Source: Puccinellia tenuiflora
Taxonomy: Eukaryota; Streptophyta; Magnoliopsida; Poales; Poaceae
Direction of reading: 5' to 3'
Assembly: GCA_012064385.1 (NCBI GenBank)
Contig: QRDG01000137.1
Location: forward strand, 763,016-827,015
DNA length: 64,000 nucleotides
Within the stretch, counting starts at the first letter, position 1, and each line of letters opens with the position of its first letter. The position numbers were made by a program, and so were the translations under genes. This document shows, piece after piece, positions 11,374 through 22,022 of the stretch. The notes beneath the pieces are model-generated. The model made no database searches. It was not told where the DNA came from and worked only from the letters and a program-made list of their open reading frames with translations.

Positions 11374-11957
11374 ACCGCAGGACCACAGCTCTCGCTGTCG
11401 AGCATGGCACCAAACAGACATGCCACGTGTGTGTGATCTACGGATACAGCAACTACTATTACAGTAGCCATAAGTAATTTCAGAGCACAGATTCCTGATG
11501 GCTACACAAAAAATGAGAAAATCTTTTTTTTTTTGAAGTTTTAAAGCACTGTTCACTATAATTAGATCCACGTTTTTTCGTTTTTGTGTAGCATAGGATA
11601 CCAAGTATTGCACGTTGATTTTTTACACGGTTGTAGGATACACCATTGTCGATATCCAAGATTTTTTTTAGGATTTTTCAAAACTTTCAAATCGAGTCAA
11701 AAAATTCAAAATAAAGGCTACCTGTATAGCCCAAGCTTTCATGAGCTTTCTTCCGATTATGAGTTGCCTCTCTGTCTATGTGAAATCCCAAGAAGGAAAA
11801 AGAGGCAGCACTTGGTAGTTGGTACTTCACACAAAATACTGAATACATCGTAGACGTGTATATAACATTTTGGTACATAAAAAAGAGCTAAGGCTGCTTT
11901 ATTTTATTTTTTTTGACAAATTTAAGGCTTTATTCATCAATAGTGGAATACTGAATA
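11374..11957. other. AT-rich intergenic DNA
   Basis: No gene or bounded element is recognised. The stretch is rich in homopolymer A and T runs. Confidence 0.5.
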
Positions 11958-12073
11958 CTCCCTCCGTTTTAAAATAAGTGTCTTAGATTTGCCCAAATAA
12001 AGATGTATCTAAACAGAAAATAAATCTAGATACATACATATTTGGACAAATCAAAGATACTTACTTAAGGGAG
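11958..12073. mobile_element. Stowaway MITE
   Basis: The element starts CTCCCTCCGTTTTAAAATAA and ends with the inverted form (..CTTAAGGGAG), and is flanked by TA dinucleotides at 11956-11957 and 12074-12075. Its length of 116 bp and its termini are classic for Triticeae Stowaway (Tc1/mariner type) MITEs. It lies about 240 bp upstream of the F-box start codon. Confidence 0.93.
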
Positions 12074-13062
12074 TACATCATAGGCGTGTATATAACAAAA
12101 AAAAAATTGAGTCGAATAACTTTGTTTTTTAATCAGCAACAATTATCGATGCACCACAGCCCGATGTCCCACAGCCCGGCTCAAAGCAGCAGACGGCCCG
12201 GCCCGTTGCAGTGCCCTCCTTGGACTCCTCGTCTACCTTTCACAGTGAAGACTGCCACGGGGGCGGCGGCGCGGCTTGCTCCCTGTTCCCCCTCGGCTGG
12301 CCGCCGGTCACGGACATGGAGGCCACCGGTCCAAGTTTCAAGAAGAGGAAACTCGCGGCGTCCAAGAGCTATGGAGTGCCACCGCCGCCACCGGAGGCTA
12401 CGGGGCCGGCCGACCCCAAATCACCTCCCTCCGCCGACGACCAGCAACCGCCGCCGGGAGGCGCGGACCGCATCAGCAACCTCGCCGACGCGATCCTCGG
12501 CGAGATCGTCTCCCTCCTCCCCACCAAGCAAGGCGTCCGCACCGGGATCCTCGCGTCCCGGTGGCGCCACATCTGGAGCTCCGCGCCTCTCAATCTCGAC
12601 TGCGAAGACCTCCCCGCCCCCGCCGCCGACGAGGACGTCCTCGCTGGCATCGTCTCGCGTACGGTCTCCGCCCACCCGGGACCCGGCCGCCGCTTCTGCG
12701 TCCCCTCATCCTTCCTCCGCCACCGAGCGGCCGCCGTGGACGACTGGCTCCGGTCCCCCGCTCTGGACAGCCTCCAGGAGCTCGAGTTCTGGTTCAGGCC
12801 GTATTATCGACCGCAGCCGCTGCAGCAGCCGCCGCCGCCGTCCACCTTCCGCTTCTCGGCCACGCTTCGTGTCGTCACCATCGGAAACTGCAGCCTCCCG
12901 GACAGCACCGTCCAAGGGCTTCGTTTTCCCCTGCTTAATCAGCTCGGGCTTGAGCTTGTCAGCATCTCGGAGTGCTCGCTGCACGGCATGATCGCCGGTT
13001 GCCCTGCTCTGGAGTGCTTGCTGATCAACCACGGCTTCGGCTTTCCCCGCCTCAGGATCAAC

Positions 13063-13175
13063 GGGCAAATAGCTCACATGCGACGTTTTTTCAGCGAATT
13101 GGAAGGAGTGCGACATATTTGGACTGAATAGCTCCCATGCGACACATCTGAACGCGTAAATAGCTCTCATGCGAC
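13063..13175 (+). repeat. MULE left terminal inverted repeat
   Basis: It pairs with 21910-22022. It contains three copies of the 17-mer AATAGCTCNCATGCGAC at 13068-13084, 13127-13143 and 13159-13175, plus a partial GTGCGACAT motif between the first two. Confidence 0.93.
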
Positions 13176-13391
13176 ATGGCCCTTGAACGCTCGTTAGCTG
13201 TTAGGTTGGGGTTACCGTTAGGCTGGAGTGACCGTTTGGAACATTGGACCCACCACTTATCCACGTACGCACGGTGTGGGACCCACCTCAGCGCAGCTAG
13301 AAATCAACCGCGCCCGTGCCCGACCGCGCTCGACGCCGCGCCCGCCATTGCTTCCCCTTTCCTCTGTCTTCTCCGGCGACGACGCGCACCG

Positions 13392-14035
13392 ATGTCTAGC
13401 TCCTCCGCCTCGCAGTCAAGATGGCCAAAGTATGGCGCAGTGCCGCTGACTCGGTGTCCTAAATGCCCACGCCCAGAGCCCCTTAAACGGTGGGTGACCA
13501 AGACGGATGAGAATGGCAATCTCGGGCGCGAGTTTGTCAAATGCCCGAACAAAACACAGGAAGGAAGGGATGGCAAGGTTAGATCTCAGTTCTTTCGCAT
13601 CCAATTGCTCTGATTTCTCCCCAATTCGAGTTTTCTCGGCAAATCTTTGATTTAGGGTTCATGTTTCCGTTTTCAGATCTTGAAGAACTGTACCCATTTC
13701 GAGTGGATGGATATATATCTTGAGAGGCTTAGAAGGGAGGGCTACCTTGATTCCAACGGGGCCGCAACCTGGGAGCTCAATTGGGGGCCGTCGCTTGGTG
13801 TGCAGAATTTGGATTTGGGGAGCTCGTCCGCCCCGGACAGAGACGTGCGACGACGAGTAATGCGTGCAATCGTGCAGTGTCCGCAGAGTGCGAACTGAAC
13901 CAGGAACTGAAGAAGATCAAGAAGCATCTGAAGCAGATGATCGATCTGCAGAAGCAAGCAAATTTGATGGCAGCTGGATTTTATTGTGCTATCATTGCTC
14001 TGTTTTTGTTTTACATGTTGTTTATCCGTCGTTAG
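13392..14035 (+). CDS. GRF-type zinc-finger protein with C-terminal membrane anchor, MULE cargo
   Basis: Exon 1 (13392-13577, 62 codons) begins MSSSSASQSRWPKYG and carries a GRF zinc finger at about residues 20-53: the Cys pair in TRCPKCPRPEP and the later Cys in EFVKCPNK. Intron 13578-13676 is GT-AG. Exon 2 opens ILKNCTHFEWMD, which supplies the last Cys. The frame then stops at 13898, but an overlapping +2 frame encodes a coiled coil (ECELNQELKKIKKHLKQM) and a C-terminal hydrophobic helix (AAGFYCAIIALFLFYMLF) ending at 14035, the arrangement of plant GRF/coiled-coil/TM proteins. Either a short unrecognised intron or a frameshift lies near 13800-13890. The family occurs in NEIL3, TOP3A and APE2, where GRF fingers bind single-stranded DNA. 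A role in this MULE is unknown. Confidence 0.7.
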
Positions 14036-14945
14036 GGCAGAGGACGCGATGTGTGCGCCATGCCAAGTTCATGTAACTTAATCGAATTGAAACGAAATTG
14101 TTCGGGCCAGTTGTTCTTCAGTTAAAAGTTCAGAAGACAGTTCTTCAGTGAACTTCAGTCGACAGTGTTGTTTTCAAAAAAAAAACGTTATGGGCTGCCA
14201 GATTAGTTGTTGGGCTGTGAGTAAACGGGCCCGTGAGTAAACATGCCAACAGTTCATAGCAATGTTTTTTTTAGGACGAAGAGATGATGGGCCTTGATAA
14301 TCTACCCAGATCCGACCAGAAAAGGCCCACGCCCGTATGGGCACTCTTTTTTAATAGCATAGAGGCACACATGTGTAGAAAAAATGCTTGGTTTATTCCT
14401 TAAAAATAAATTTTTGCGTAGAGGCACACATAGAGGCAAATGCACATATATTTTCTTGTTTTAGCTTGGTGTAACACATTTTTCTTAGAGGCAAACTTAT
14501 GTACTTGTTTTAGCTTGTTGTAACAAATGTTGCTTCGGCTAAAAGGTAGCTCATGTTTTACTTTTTCCCTTGTTACTTGCTTGGCAAAAGGAAAAAATGA
14601 CACATAATATAGTAGCATCACACATAAAACATAGTAGCATCACACACTAGTAGCACTTAATAATTAACCTTACATAATATATAGTAGCACGGGCAGTAGC
14701 GCATGCACTTACTAACCTTACACAAGCCCGATATATAGGGGCATCATCTTACAAGGAAATAAAGTAGGGGCTATATGCCCAAGCAAACGACTAATAACTA
14801 GAGGAAATAAAGTAGATAGGGGCATATATGCCCAAGCAAACGACTAACAAGGAAATAAACGACATTAAACAGAAATAAAACGACACGGTACAGCTCCTCC
14901 TTCTCCTTCTCCTTGGCTCCTCCGTCGGCCGGGGTGGCTCACCCC
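14036..14945. other. MULE interior, no gene seen
   Basis: AT-rich spacer between the convergent GRF gene and the minus-strand small gene; it should hold both 3' ends. Short repeats of CATAGTAGCATCACACA and GGGGCATAT...CCCAAGCAAACGACTAA occur near 14,610-14,850. Confidence 0.5.
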
Positions 14946-15366
14946 TCACTCGTCGTCGTCCTCCTCCATGTTGTAGGGGAGGGAGTGAATGCGGCCTTGG
15001 AAGCGGTAGATGTCGGTGAAGTTGGTGTAGATGTTGAAGTTGGTGAATGCGATGAACTCGCATCCAAAAAGAACACCTGCCCAAGGAGGTGGTAAGCGTC
15101 GAAGCTGTTGGTGAAGACAACGTAGTGGCCGATGACGAGACGGTTCCGGCCGGAACCGTCGAAGAAGTCCTCGATCCGGAACATGCGCGGGGAGCCCGGG
15201 GGAAGGTGGCGGTAGCCCGACGAGAGGAAGTATTGCGCAAACTCCCTTGCGCCCCTCCACCTCGAGAAGGCCCAGATGCGGAGCTGGTTCTCGACGATGA
15301 CACCGGGCGGGTACTGCCACTCGGGGGTGGCTGCAGGGCGCTGGAACGTAGGCCCGTTGTACTGCA
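14946..15366 (-). pseudogene. small MULE-borne gene of unknown function, one frameshift
   Basis: The minus-strand frame starts at 15366 with MQYNGPTFQRPAATPEW and stays open through WAFSRWRGAREFAQYF and FDGSGRNRLVIGHYVVF. At about 15065-15075, in a run of five T residues, the protein-like sequence moves to another frame (CEFIAFTNFNIYTNF, ending YNMEEDDDE and a stop at 14946), while the original frame turns Ser/Thr/Pro-rich. I read this as a one-base loss in the T run. Intact length would be about 140 residues. I do not recognise the family and see no zinc finger or membrane segment. A GC-rich TATA-like leader to the right (15370-15560) suggests it had its own promoter. It may be a captured host gene or a mudrB-like accessory gene. 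Confidence 0.5.
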
Positions 15367-15943
15367 TGGTGGCTAGCTATGGAGGGAGAAGAGGAAGGAT
15401 GTGGCTTGACGAAGGAGGGCTATGCGGCTTGTGAGATGAGTGTGAGAGAAGAGGAAGAAGAGAGGGCCTTATAAAGAGACGGGCACACACGAAGGAGCGT
15501 ACGTGGCGTTTCTTCTCCATCGACGTGGCCGTGGTGTATTTAGTGCGATACGTGAAAAGATGCGCGCGGCGGCCGGCCGGAGGGCGGCGTACAGACTGCG
15601 ACGCGGGCGGCGGCCAGCATTGATGTGCACGTGTGTACACGCGCACGCGGGCGGGCATGCATCGAAGAGACGGCAGAGACACGGGCAAAAAATAGCGCTG
15701 GTACGATGCTTTTCCTCCATCGAGGTGTGCAGGCTACGTCGAGGGGAGTGGCTGCGGCATGCATGCAACGTCTGCATGTGAACGGGACCCACCAGTCAGT
15801 TGGTGCATGCAGTTACACAGAAAACAAACGGAGGCGCGCGCTCCACGCACCGCTAGCCAATCAGAGGGCAGAACCACCGAGCACGCGGATCGTGTGTGAC
15901 TTGCGCAAGATCTGAACCATCCACGAAGAGCGATCAACGGCTG

Positions 15944-16011
15944 AGACGCTTCAAACCACGTACGCTCAAACCACGTACGCTTCAAACCACGTACGCTTCA
16001 ATCCACGTACG
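15944..16011. repeat. short tandem repeats with CACGTACG cores
   Basis: Four near-perfect units of about 16-17 bp (variants of TTCAAACCACGTACGC) stand head to tail. Each carries the near-palindrome CACGTACG, close to an ACGT-core bZIP/bHLH site. They lie about 580 bp upstream of the small minus-strand gene in the MULE. Confidence 0.8.
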
Positions 16012-16114
16012 CAAATTCAAAAAAAGCTACTAGTCAACTTACGCATTGATCCATGTGTGTGATGCAAAATACGCAAATTCAAAAAGCTATGCAATTTTGT
16101 ACGCATAGCAAGAC

Positions 16115-16475
16115 TAGGGTTTGGTTTAGAGGTGTTTTGAGGAGCTACTAAGGTTTAGATGTGTTTTGTATTCTCCATATATTACCAAATTCTTTCAAAA
16201 CAGAATGCTTTCGAATATAACAGATATGAGCAGCAATAGTGTTTGGTTTAGCGGTGTTTTGAGGAGCTAGTAACGTTAGGTAATTTAGAGGGGTTTGCCG
16301 CAGAATAATAATCGGTATATAACACATGAAATATAGCCCGACTCAACACATAGATATATAGCCCGATATGAGCATCTACTAGGTGTTTGGTTTAGAGGGG
16401 TTTTGAGCAGCTACTAGAGTTAGGTTAAGACGGTTTTGAGCAGCTACTAGGGTTAGGTTAAGAGGGGTTTCTCTA
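16115..16475. repeat. degenerate repeats of a TTTGGTTTAGAGG unit
   Basis: About four spaced copies of a unit reading GTTTGGTTTAGAGGTGTTTT followed by GAGGAGCTACTA occur at irregular spacing. No coding potential. Confidence 0.7.
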
Positions 16476-16740
16476 TATTACTAAATTTTAGTATCTTGTC
16501 CAAATTTTGGCCGAAATTGAAATATGATGCTAAATTCAACTTTGTACTTTTGTATGTTTGTTTGAGCTTACTAAGTTGTCTTTAATGTACAACACTTCCC
16601 ATGGTTGCCCTGATCTATTTTGTGAGACACAACTCATCGTTGTCGGAAACGTGATAGAAATGGCCTCCAAAGCTAGGGGAAAGGACCCCATTTCTAACAA
16701 CTTTTTTTTTCGACCTTGTCCAAATGTCCTCCAAAGCTAG

Positions 16741-17633
16741 GAGATGTTAGTATATGACATTATAAGACAATGTGCATTGGTTTTCCATTTTTTTGATATT
16801 TTTTGAATATTTTGTGATTATTTCAAATTTGGTCAAAGCCAAGTTTGACCAACATTTAAACAAGTTTTACACACCAAATTGGAAAAGTAAGCTTGGATCC
16901 TTCTTAGTTACACCAAAATGAACCTTTTGTGAGGTTTTGAAAGATTTCATTTTCAAAACCTTAAACCACCTCTCTTCACATATGAGAGTTCATAGTTTGA
17001 GATGTGTGATTTCACACCACATTGCCATATATTTTGTTTGAATGTACCTAGACCTTGTTTATCAATTGGAGATGTTAGTATATGACATTATAAGACAATG
17101 TGCATTGGTTTTCCATTTTTTTGATATTTTTTGAATATTTTGTGATTATTTCAAATTTGGTCAAAGCCAAGTTTGACCAACATTTAAACAAGTTTTACAC
17201 ACCAAATTGGAAAAGTAAGCTTGGATCCTTCTTAGTTACACCAAAATGAACCTTTTGTGAGGTTTTGAAAGATTTCATTTTCAAAACCTTAAACCACCTC
17301 TCTTCACATATGAGAGTTCATAGTTTGAGATGTGTGATTTCACACCACATTGCCATATATTTTGTTTGAATGTACCTAGACCTTGTTTATCAATTGGAGA
17401 TGTTAGTATATGACATTATAAGACAATGTGCATTGGTTTTCCATTTTTTTGATATTTTTTGAATATTTTGTGATTATTTCAAATTTGGTCAAAGCCAAGT
17501 TTGACCAACATTTAAACAAGTTTTACACACCAAATTGGAAAAGTAAGCTTGGATCCTTCTTAGTTACACCAAAATGAACCTTTTGTGAGGTTTTGAAAGA
17601 TTTCATTTTCAAAACCTTAAACCACCTCTCTTC
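16741..17633. repeat. 328-bp tandem repeat, 2.7 copies
   Basis: Near-identical units start at 16741, 17069 and 17397; the third is cut off at about 17633. A diverged fourth piece follows at 17732-17935. The units are AT-rich and contain the inverted pair GGTCAAAGCCAAGTTTGACC. The array lies between the cargo genes and the transposase gene of the MULE. Confidence 0.95.
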
Positions 17634-17731
17634 AACCTTGACTTCATACGGCAGAGTTCTGCCGATATCACATCTTATGAATGAACAGAGAGCTTGAATG
17701 TGTATATAACTTTTTTATAAGATCCAAAAGG

Positions 17732-17935
17732 TAGTATATGACATTATAAGACAATGTGCACTGGTTTTCCATTTTTTTGATATTTTTTGAATATTTTGTG
17801 ATTATTTCAAATTTGGTCAAACCCTAAGTTTGACCAACATTTAAACAAATTTTACACACCAAATTTTAAAAGTAAGCCTTGATCCTTCTTAGTCACACTA
17901 AAATGAACCTATTGTGAGGTTTGGGGATGATTTAG
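17732..17935. repeat. diverged partial copy of the 328-bp unit
   Basis: It matches the first two thirds of the unit with scattered substitutions (GTGCACTGG for GTGCATTGG, AAACCCTAAG for AAAGCCAAG). It is therefore older than the three tidy copies. Confidence 0.85.
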
Positions 17936-18291
17936 AGAAGATGAAAAAAAAGTTGCTTAGAAATGAGGGTGTTTACCCTACCTTTGGGGGTCATTTGAAA
18001 CACACTTTTGATGACTAGGAGTCTAACTTAACAAAAGGACTCAGAATGATCAGATAACATACATAATTGAGTTGAGGTGGCATTGAAACATCAAACCCGA
18101 GTCAAAAGTTCAACTTCAGTCCAAATTTGAATTTCAACCGAAATTTGAATTTAACGAAATTTGAATTTCAGTTTGAAAACAATAACCAAACTATTATTAC
18201 ATGCCATACATAGTGCCCAACAAATATTATTACATGCCATAAATAGTGTCCAACAATATTAGTACATGCCCAACAGTTTTGAATTTCAGTT

Positions 18292-21200
18292 CTATTTCTT
18301 CCGACCACGCCGTGTACCCTTCTTCGCCTTAGCATTTCTGGTTTTGGGTTGCACTGCACCCACAAGTTCACTGATCATCTTGGTTTTCTTCACTGGAGTC
18401 GACTGAAACTGGAAAGTAGGTTCAGTGTGCACCATTTCTTCAGTTTCTTCAGTGTCGACAGTGTCGACAGTGTGCACCATTTCTTCAGTTTCTTCAGTGT
18501 CGACAGTGTCGACAGTGTGCACCTCCATTTCTTCAGTTTCGACAGTGTGCACCTCCATTTCTTCAGTTTCGACAGTGTGCACCTCCATTTCTTCAGTTTC
18601 GACAGTGTCGACAGTGTGCATTTCGAATGCAGTTTCTTCAGTTTCAGTGACACCAGCTGCAGTTTCTTCAGTTTCAGTGCCAAATTGTTGCCACTCACTT
18701 CTCTTCCTTCTGCAGCCACTGACTCTTGCTCTTTTTGTTGGCCAACACTGTTCAACAACAAGAGGCTGACTTGGAGCCTTCCTCCTGAAAACAACAAAGC
18801 ACAATATGAAAAAAACACAAAAATAAGCACAATATGAAAAAAACACAAATAAGCACATACTGTCTAGGCTTAGGAGCAGAGAAAATGCAGTGTCTAGATC
18901 CCTCTCTGTGCCCAAGTATTTGGCACCGCTTGCATCTATTTTTGCTACCCTTTTGAACCCTTTTTGGCTTTCCATCTTTCTTGTCCTTGCCCTTCTTACT
19001 ACTCCCACCTTTTTCAAACCATGCCTTGAATCTACTCTGTTTAGGTCTGCCTGCCTTTCTTTTTGTAAGAGGAGGACACATGGAAAATTCAAGTGGCACT
19101 TCTGGCCACTGTGACTGATCTGTAAGAGGTGGGATTGGAGTTGCATATGCAGCTTTGAATTTTGCTACCGAATAATATTCATGCAGATATGGATGCATGT
19201 TTAACTTGGGCTGTGAGGCTAAGAATAGAATGGCATGCTCGCATGGTTTACCAGTGTGTTGCCACTCGAGGCAACTGCAATCATGTTTATCAGTGTCAAC
19301 AACATGCCTCCTTCCAGTCTTGTTGTCTCTAACTTCAGCACCCCACAGTGATGATTTTTCAACAGACAAATGTGTAAGACTTCTGCTTCTGTTGACCACC
19401 TGTTGCACCACTGCTGGAAGTTTATCACCTTGCAGACAATCACCAATCTTTTTTCTCAATTCCCACATCCTCATGAGCATGATCCTGATTTGGTCAACCA
19501 TGTCATGCACAGGCAAATCTTTTAGCTCCTTCACCTTGTTGTTGAAACTTTCTGCCAAATTGTTGTTGATATGATCACACTTGATGGCAGTGTTGAATCC
19601 TGACCTGTACCATAATAAAGAATGGTAGGTGTTCAACCATGTACCAAACTCCTCGCATGTTGCCATTACCTTACCAAGATGATATGAATGTGTCTGTTTA
19701 GTGTAAGATCTTGCTGCTGGCCACATTCTCCCAAATTCATCTCCTCTGAACTTTTTTATCAAATTCATCCACAAATGGCCAAAGCACTCCCTCTGCTCAG
19801 CATGTGGGAACACATTTTTAACTGCATTTTCAAGACCTTTGCATGCATCTGTGTGTATTGCCAAAGGTGACACTGGCCCTAAGCATCTTTTCAGCTGCAT
19901 CATGAACCATGTCCATGAAGCCTCTGTCTCTGACTGAAATAAGCCAACAGCAACAGGAAACATCCAGTTGTGTCCATCTAGAGCATTGCATGCTGCCAAC
20001 TGACCATTCCATTTCCCTGTAAAAAATGATGAGTCTATGCTCAAATATGGACGACATCCTGCTTTGAAGCCATCAATGCAAGGTTTTAAAGCCATAAAGA
20101 ATTTGGAGAAATAAACCTTGCCATCCTCTGATATCTCTGTATCTATCTCCACAACACTGCCAGGTGACCTTTTCTCCACCTCTGCTTTGAAATTGTAAAG
20201 CATCCTAAATGTGTTTGCCCAATCACCATACAAATTCTTCATTGCCCTTTGTTTAGCCTTCCACACTGTGGTATAATTCAGTTTAATGGGGTACAACTTT
20301 TCCAAGTCTACTTTCAGTCTTTTGGCAGTAGTGTTTGGTGTTTTAGCCAATATTGGAGTTATCTTTTCTGCAACCCAAATCTGTGATGTCATGCTTGATA
20401 CTTTTTGTGAAGTTGTAAGACAAGTATGTTCATGAGGGATTTGGTTAACCCTGACTGTACTTCCATCAGGCTGCACTCTAGCAGATATGTACCACTTGCA
20501 AGGTCTCACACCACTACCATCAAAACCTCTGCACTTAGCATAAAACTTCTTTCTATCAGTCCAAACTGTCTTGGCATCAAACTGATGTCTGACTGCATAA
20601 GTCTTGAAAGACAACCTGAACTCATCCATGTTTGGCCACAACTTTCCCACTTGAATGACAGGGTTTTCCTTGTCATACACATGCACCAGCTCATCAGTAT
20701 GTGCATCATCTACATAATCTGCAGCATCTTCCATCAACTGTTCATCTACATCTTCACAAAATTCTCTGTCAGAATTATCACTACCTTCCTCCCTCTCCTC
20801 CTCCTCCTCTCTCTCATCGACTGGAATGCCAAATAGTTTGGCCATCTCAGTGTCAGCAATTGGTGCAATAACCAAATCAGTATGCTCCTCCAATTCAACT
20901 GCATTCCAATCAACAACAGCAACGTTTTGCTCTTGTGCATCTGCATTAGCCTCATCGGCTATTACTGTCACATCTGTAATAATGGGAACAATCTGCCTAT
21001 GTGCAGTCCAATCAGCATCTGCCTTCTGCATTGCCAAGTGTGAAGGCACATAACCCACCTTCGAATCAGTATGCAGATCAACGAGTTCAGCAAAAAAATC
21101 AACTCTGAGGCTTACCCAGCCCTCTTGCCTATCGATTTCATCAATAATGTGCTCACCATCTTCAATTCTGACATACTCTCCTTTGAAATCATCATACCGC

Positions 21201-21532
21201 AACAGTGAAACCTCCTGCTCTGGACCCCAAACCACAGTTTCCCCAATTTTCTCCACCAATTTCCTCACCGCCTTCTCTTCCATCTTCTGTAATTCAGTGG
21301 GATCAATCTCTGCACAATCAACCTCCCATTTCACAACTGTGTCTCTCTCGATGGTCTCCATGCTACCATCAACTAATTTTGCCGTTGATGGAAAGAAAGT
21401 CACCGCATATTCAAAGGTTCGAGCAGCATCCTCGCTCGATCTGACGACGGGCACAGGGTCGACGAGCTCGTTCTCGATCTGACGACGGGCACCGGGTCGA
21501 CGAACTCCTCTCACCGGGAGGCCCCCTCTCAC
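18292..21532 (-). CDS. MULE transposase, mudrA type
   Basis: Two exons, 21532-18861 and 18784-18292, flank a 76-bp GT-AG intron (18785-18860) and give about 1,054 residues. In order: a PB1-like N-terminal domain (about 35-150), an acidic stretch, a MuDR DNA-binding zinc domain from about 277, and the DDE core. The core shows Asp in YLSIDSSFF (about 496), Asp in AIHTDACKG (about 559) and Glu in NNLAESFNN (about 659). A SWIM zinc finger with CSCLEWQHTGKPCEHA lies at about 750, followed by a basic tail with a CxxC...H..C knuckle (CKRCQILGHREGSRHC). Exon 2 adds a repetitive acidic tail with repeated VETEEMEVHT units. No stop or frameshift is seen. The enzyme would cut and paste elements carrying the matching TIRs. 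The start codon at 21532 is the first in frame and could lie further in. Confidence 0.9.
18420..18620. repeat. in-frame minisatellite in transposase exon 2
   Basis: Units around GTTTCGACAGTGTGCACC and CATTTCTTCAGTTTC are repeated with lengths that are multiples of three. They encode the repeated VHTVETEEMEVHT-like acidic tail. The array stays in frame, which argues that the tail is translated. Confidence 0.85.
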
Positions 21533-21909
21533 CTTCTATCGATTACAAAGAAGCAAAACAGAGGCACGAGCTTAGATCCAGGCGGACGGGATTGGGGGGC
21601 GGATTGAGAGTAGAGCTACGAATTCACTAACCATGAAGGCCGCCGCCGATTAAGGGGTTCCGCAGCCGCCGAGGAAGAGGGCTCCGCCGCCGCCGAGGAA
21701 GAGGACTCCGCCGCCGCTGAGACAGAGGGCTCTGCCGCCGCCGCCGTCGCCGCCAACGCGGAGCTGAAGAATGGTGCGCGGGAAGGCTCGGACAGTTCAG
21801 GTCGTGGGCGGGCGGGCACGGTCCTAATTAATTTGATTGGTGTTGTGCTAATTAATTTGGGCATGTCTTAGCGCTAATTAAACAAGTCGACGACCGGTTT
21901 AATGCCTGT
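21533..21909. promoter_or_regulatory. transposase 5' region
   Basis: GC-rich leader between the transposase start and the right TIR. A run of GCCGCCGCCGAGGAAGAGG units lies at 21,650-21,720. The promoter of the transposase gene is expected in the adjoining TIR, as in maize MuDR. Confidence 0.5.
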
Positions 21910-22022
21910 GTCGCATGTGGGCTATTGACGCGCTAAGAATCGTCGCATGGGAGCTATTCTCTCCAAATATGTCGCACTGCGTCCAATTCAATGGAAAAAC
22001 GTCGCACAGGAGCTATTGGCCC
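21910..22022 (-). repeat. MULE right terminal inverted repeat
   Basis: Inverted partner of 13063-13175, with scattered mismatches and the same three 17-bp motifs in reverse orientation. Confidence 0.93.

Larger units (their letters stand above)
13063..22022. mobile_element. 8,960-bp Mutator-like element (MULE), apparently autonomous, with cargo
   Basis: The ends are 113-bp terminal inverted repeats beginning GGGCAAATAGCTC / GGGCCAATAGCTC (right end read in reverse). Flanking target duplications are CAGGATCAAC (10 bp; at least the 9 bp AGGATCAAC) at 13053-13062 and 22023-22032. The interior holds a plus-strand GRF zinc-finger gene, a minus-strand small gene, tandem repeats and a minus-strand mudrA-type transposase gene with an intact reading frame. 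Intact transposase, long TIRs and a clean target duplication suggest a recent, possibly active, insertion. Confidence 0.95.

Noticed and set aside
12086..12991. Alternative plus-strand frames over the F-box exon
   Set aside because: They are Pro/Arg/Ser-rich by-products of GC-rich codons; the F-box motif identifies the true frame.
15503..15985. Several open frames on both strands right of the small MULE gene
   Set aside because: They overlap each other in opposite directions and are Arg/His/Cys-rich; this is more likely the promoter region.
18349..18837. Plus-strand Ser/Val/Phe repeat frames opposite transposase exon 2
   Set aside because: They mirror the minisatellite in the antisense direction and have no independent support.
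18752..18860. Hydrophobic C-terminal tail of the transposase (ICVFFILCLFLCFFHIV)
   Set aside because: It is read-through of the 76-bp intron; a GTATGT donor and TTTTCAG acceptor join the frame to the exon ending at 18292.
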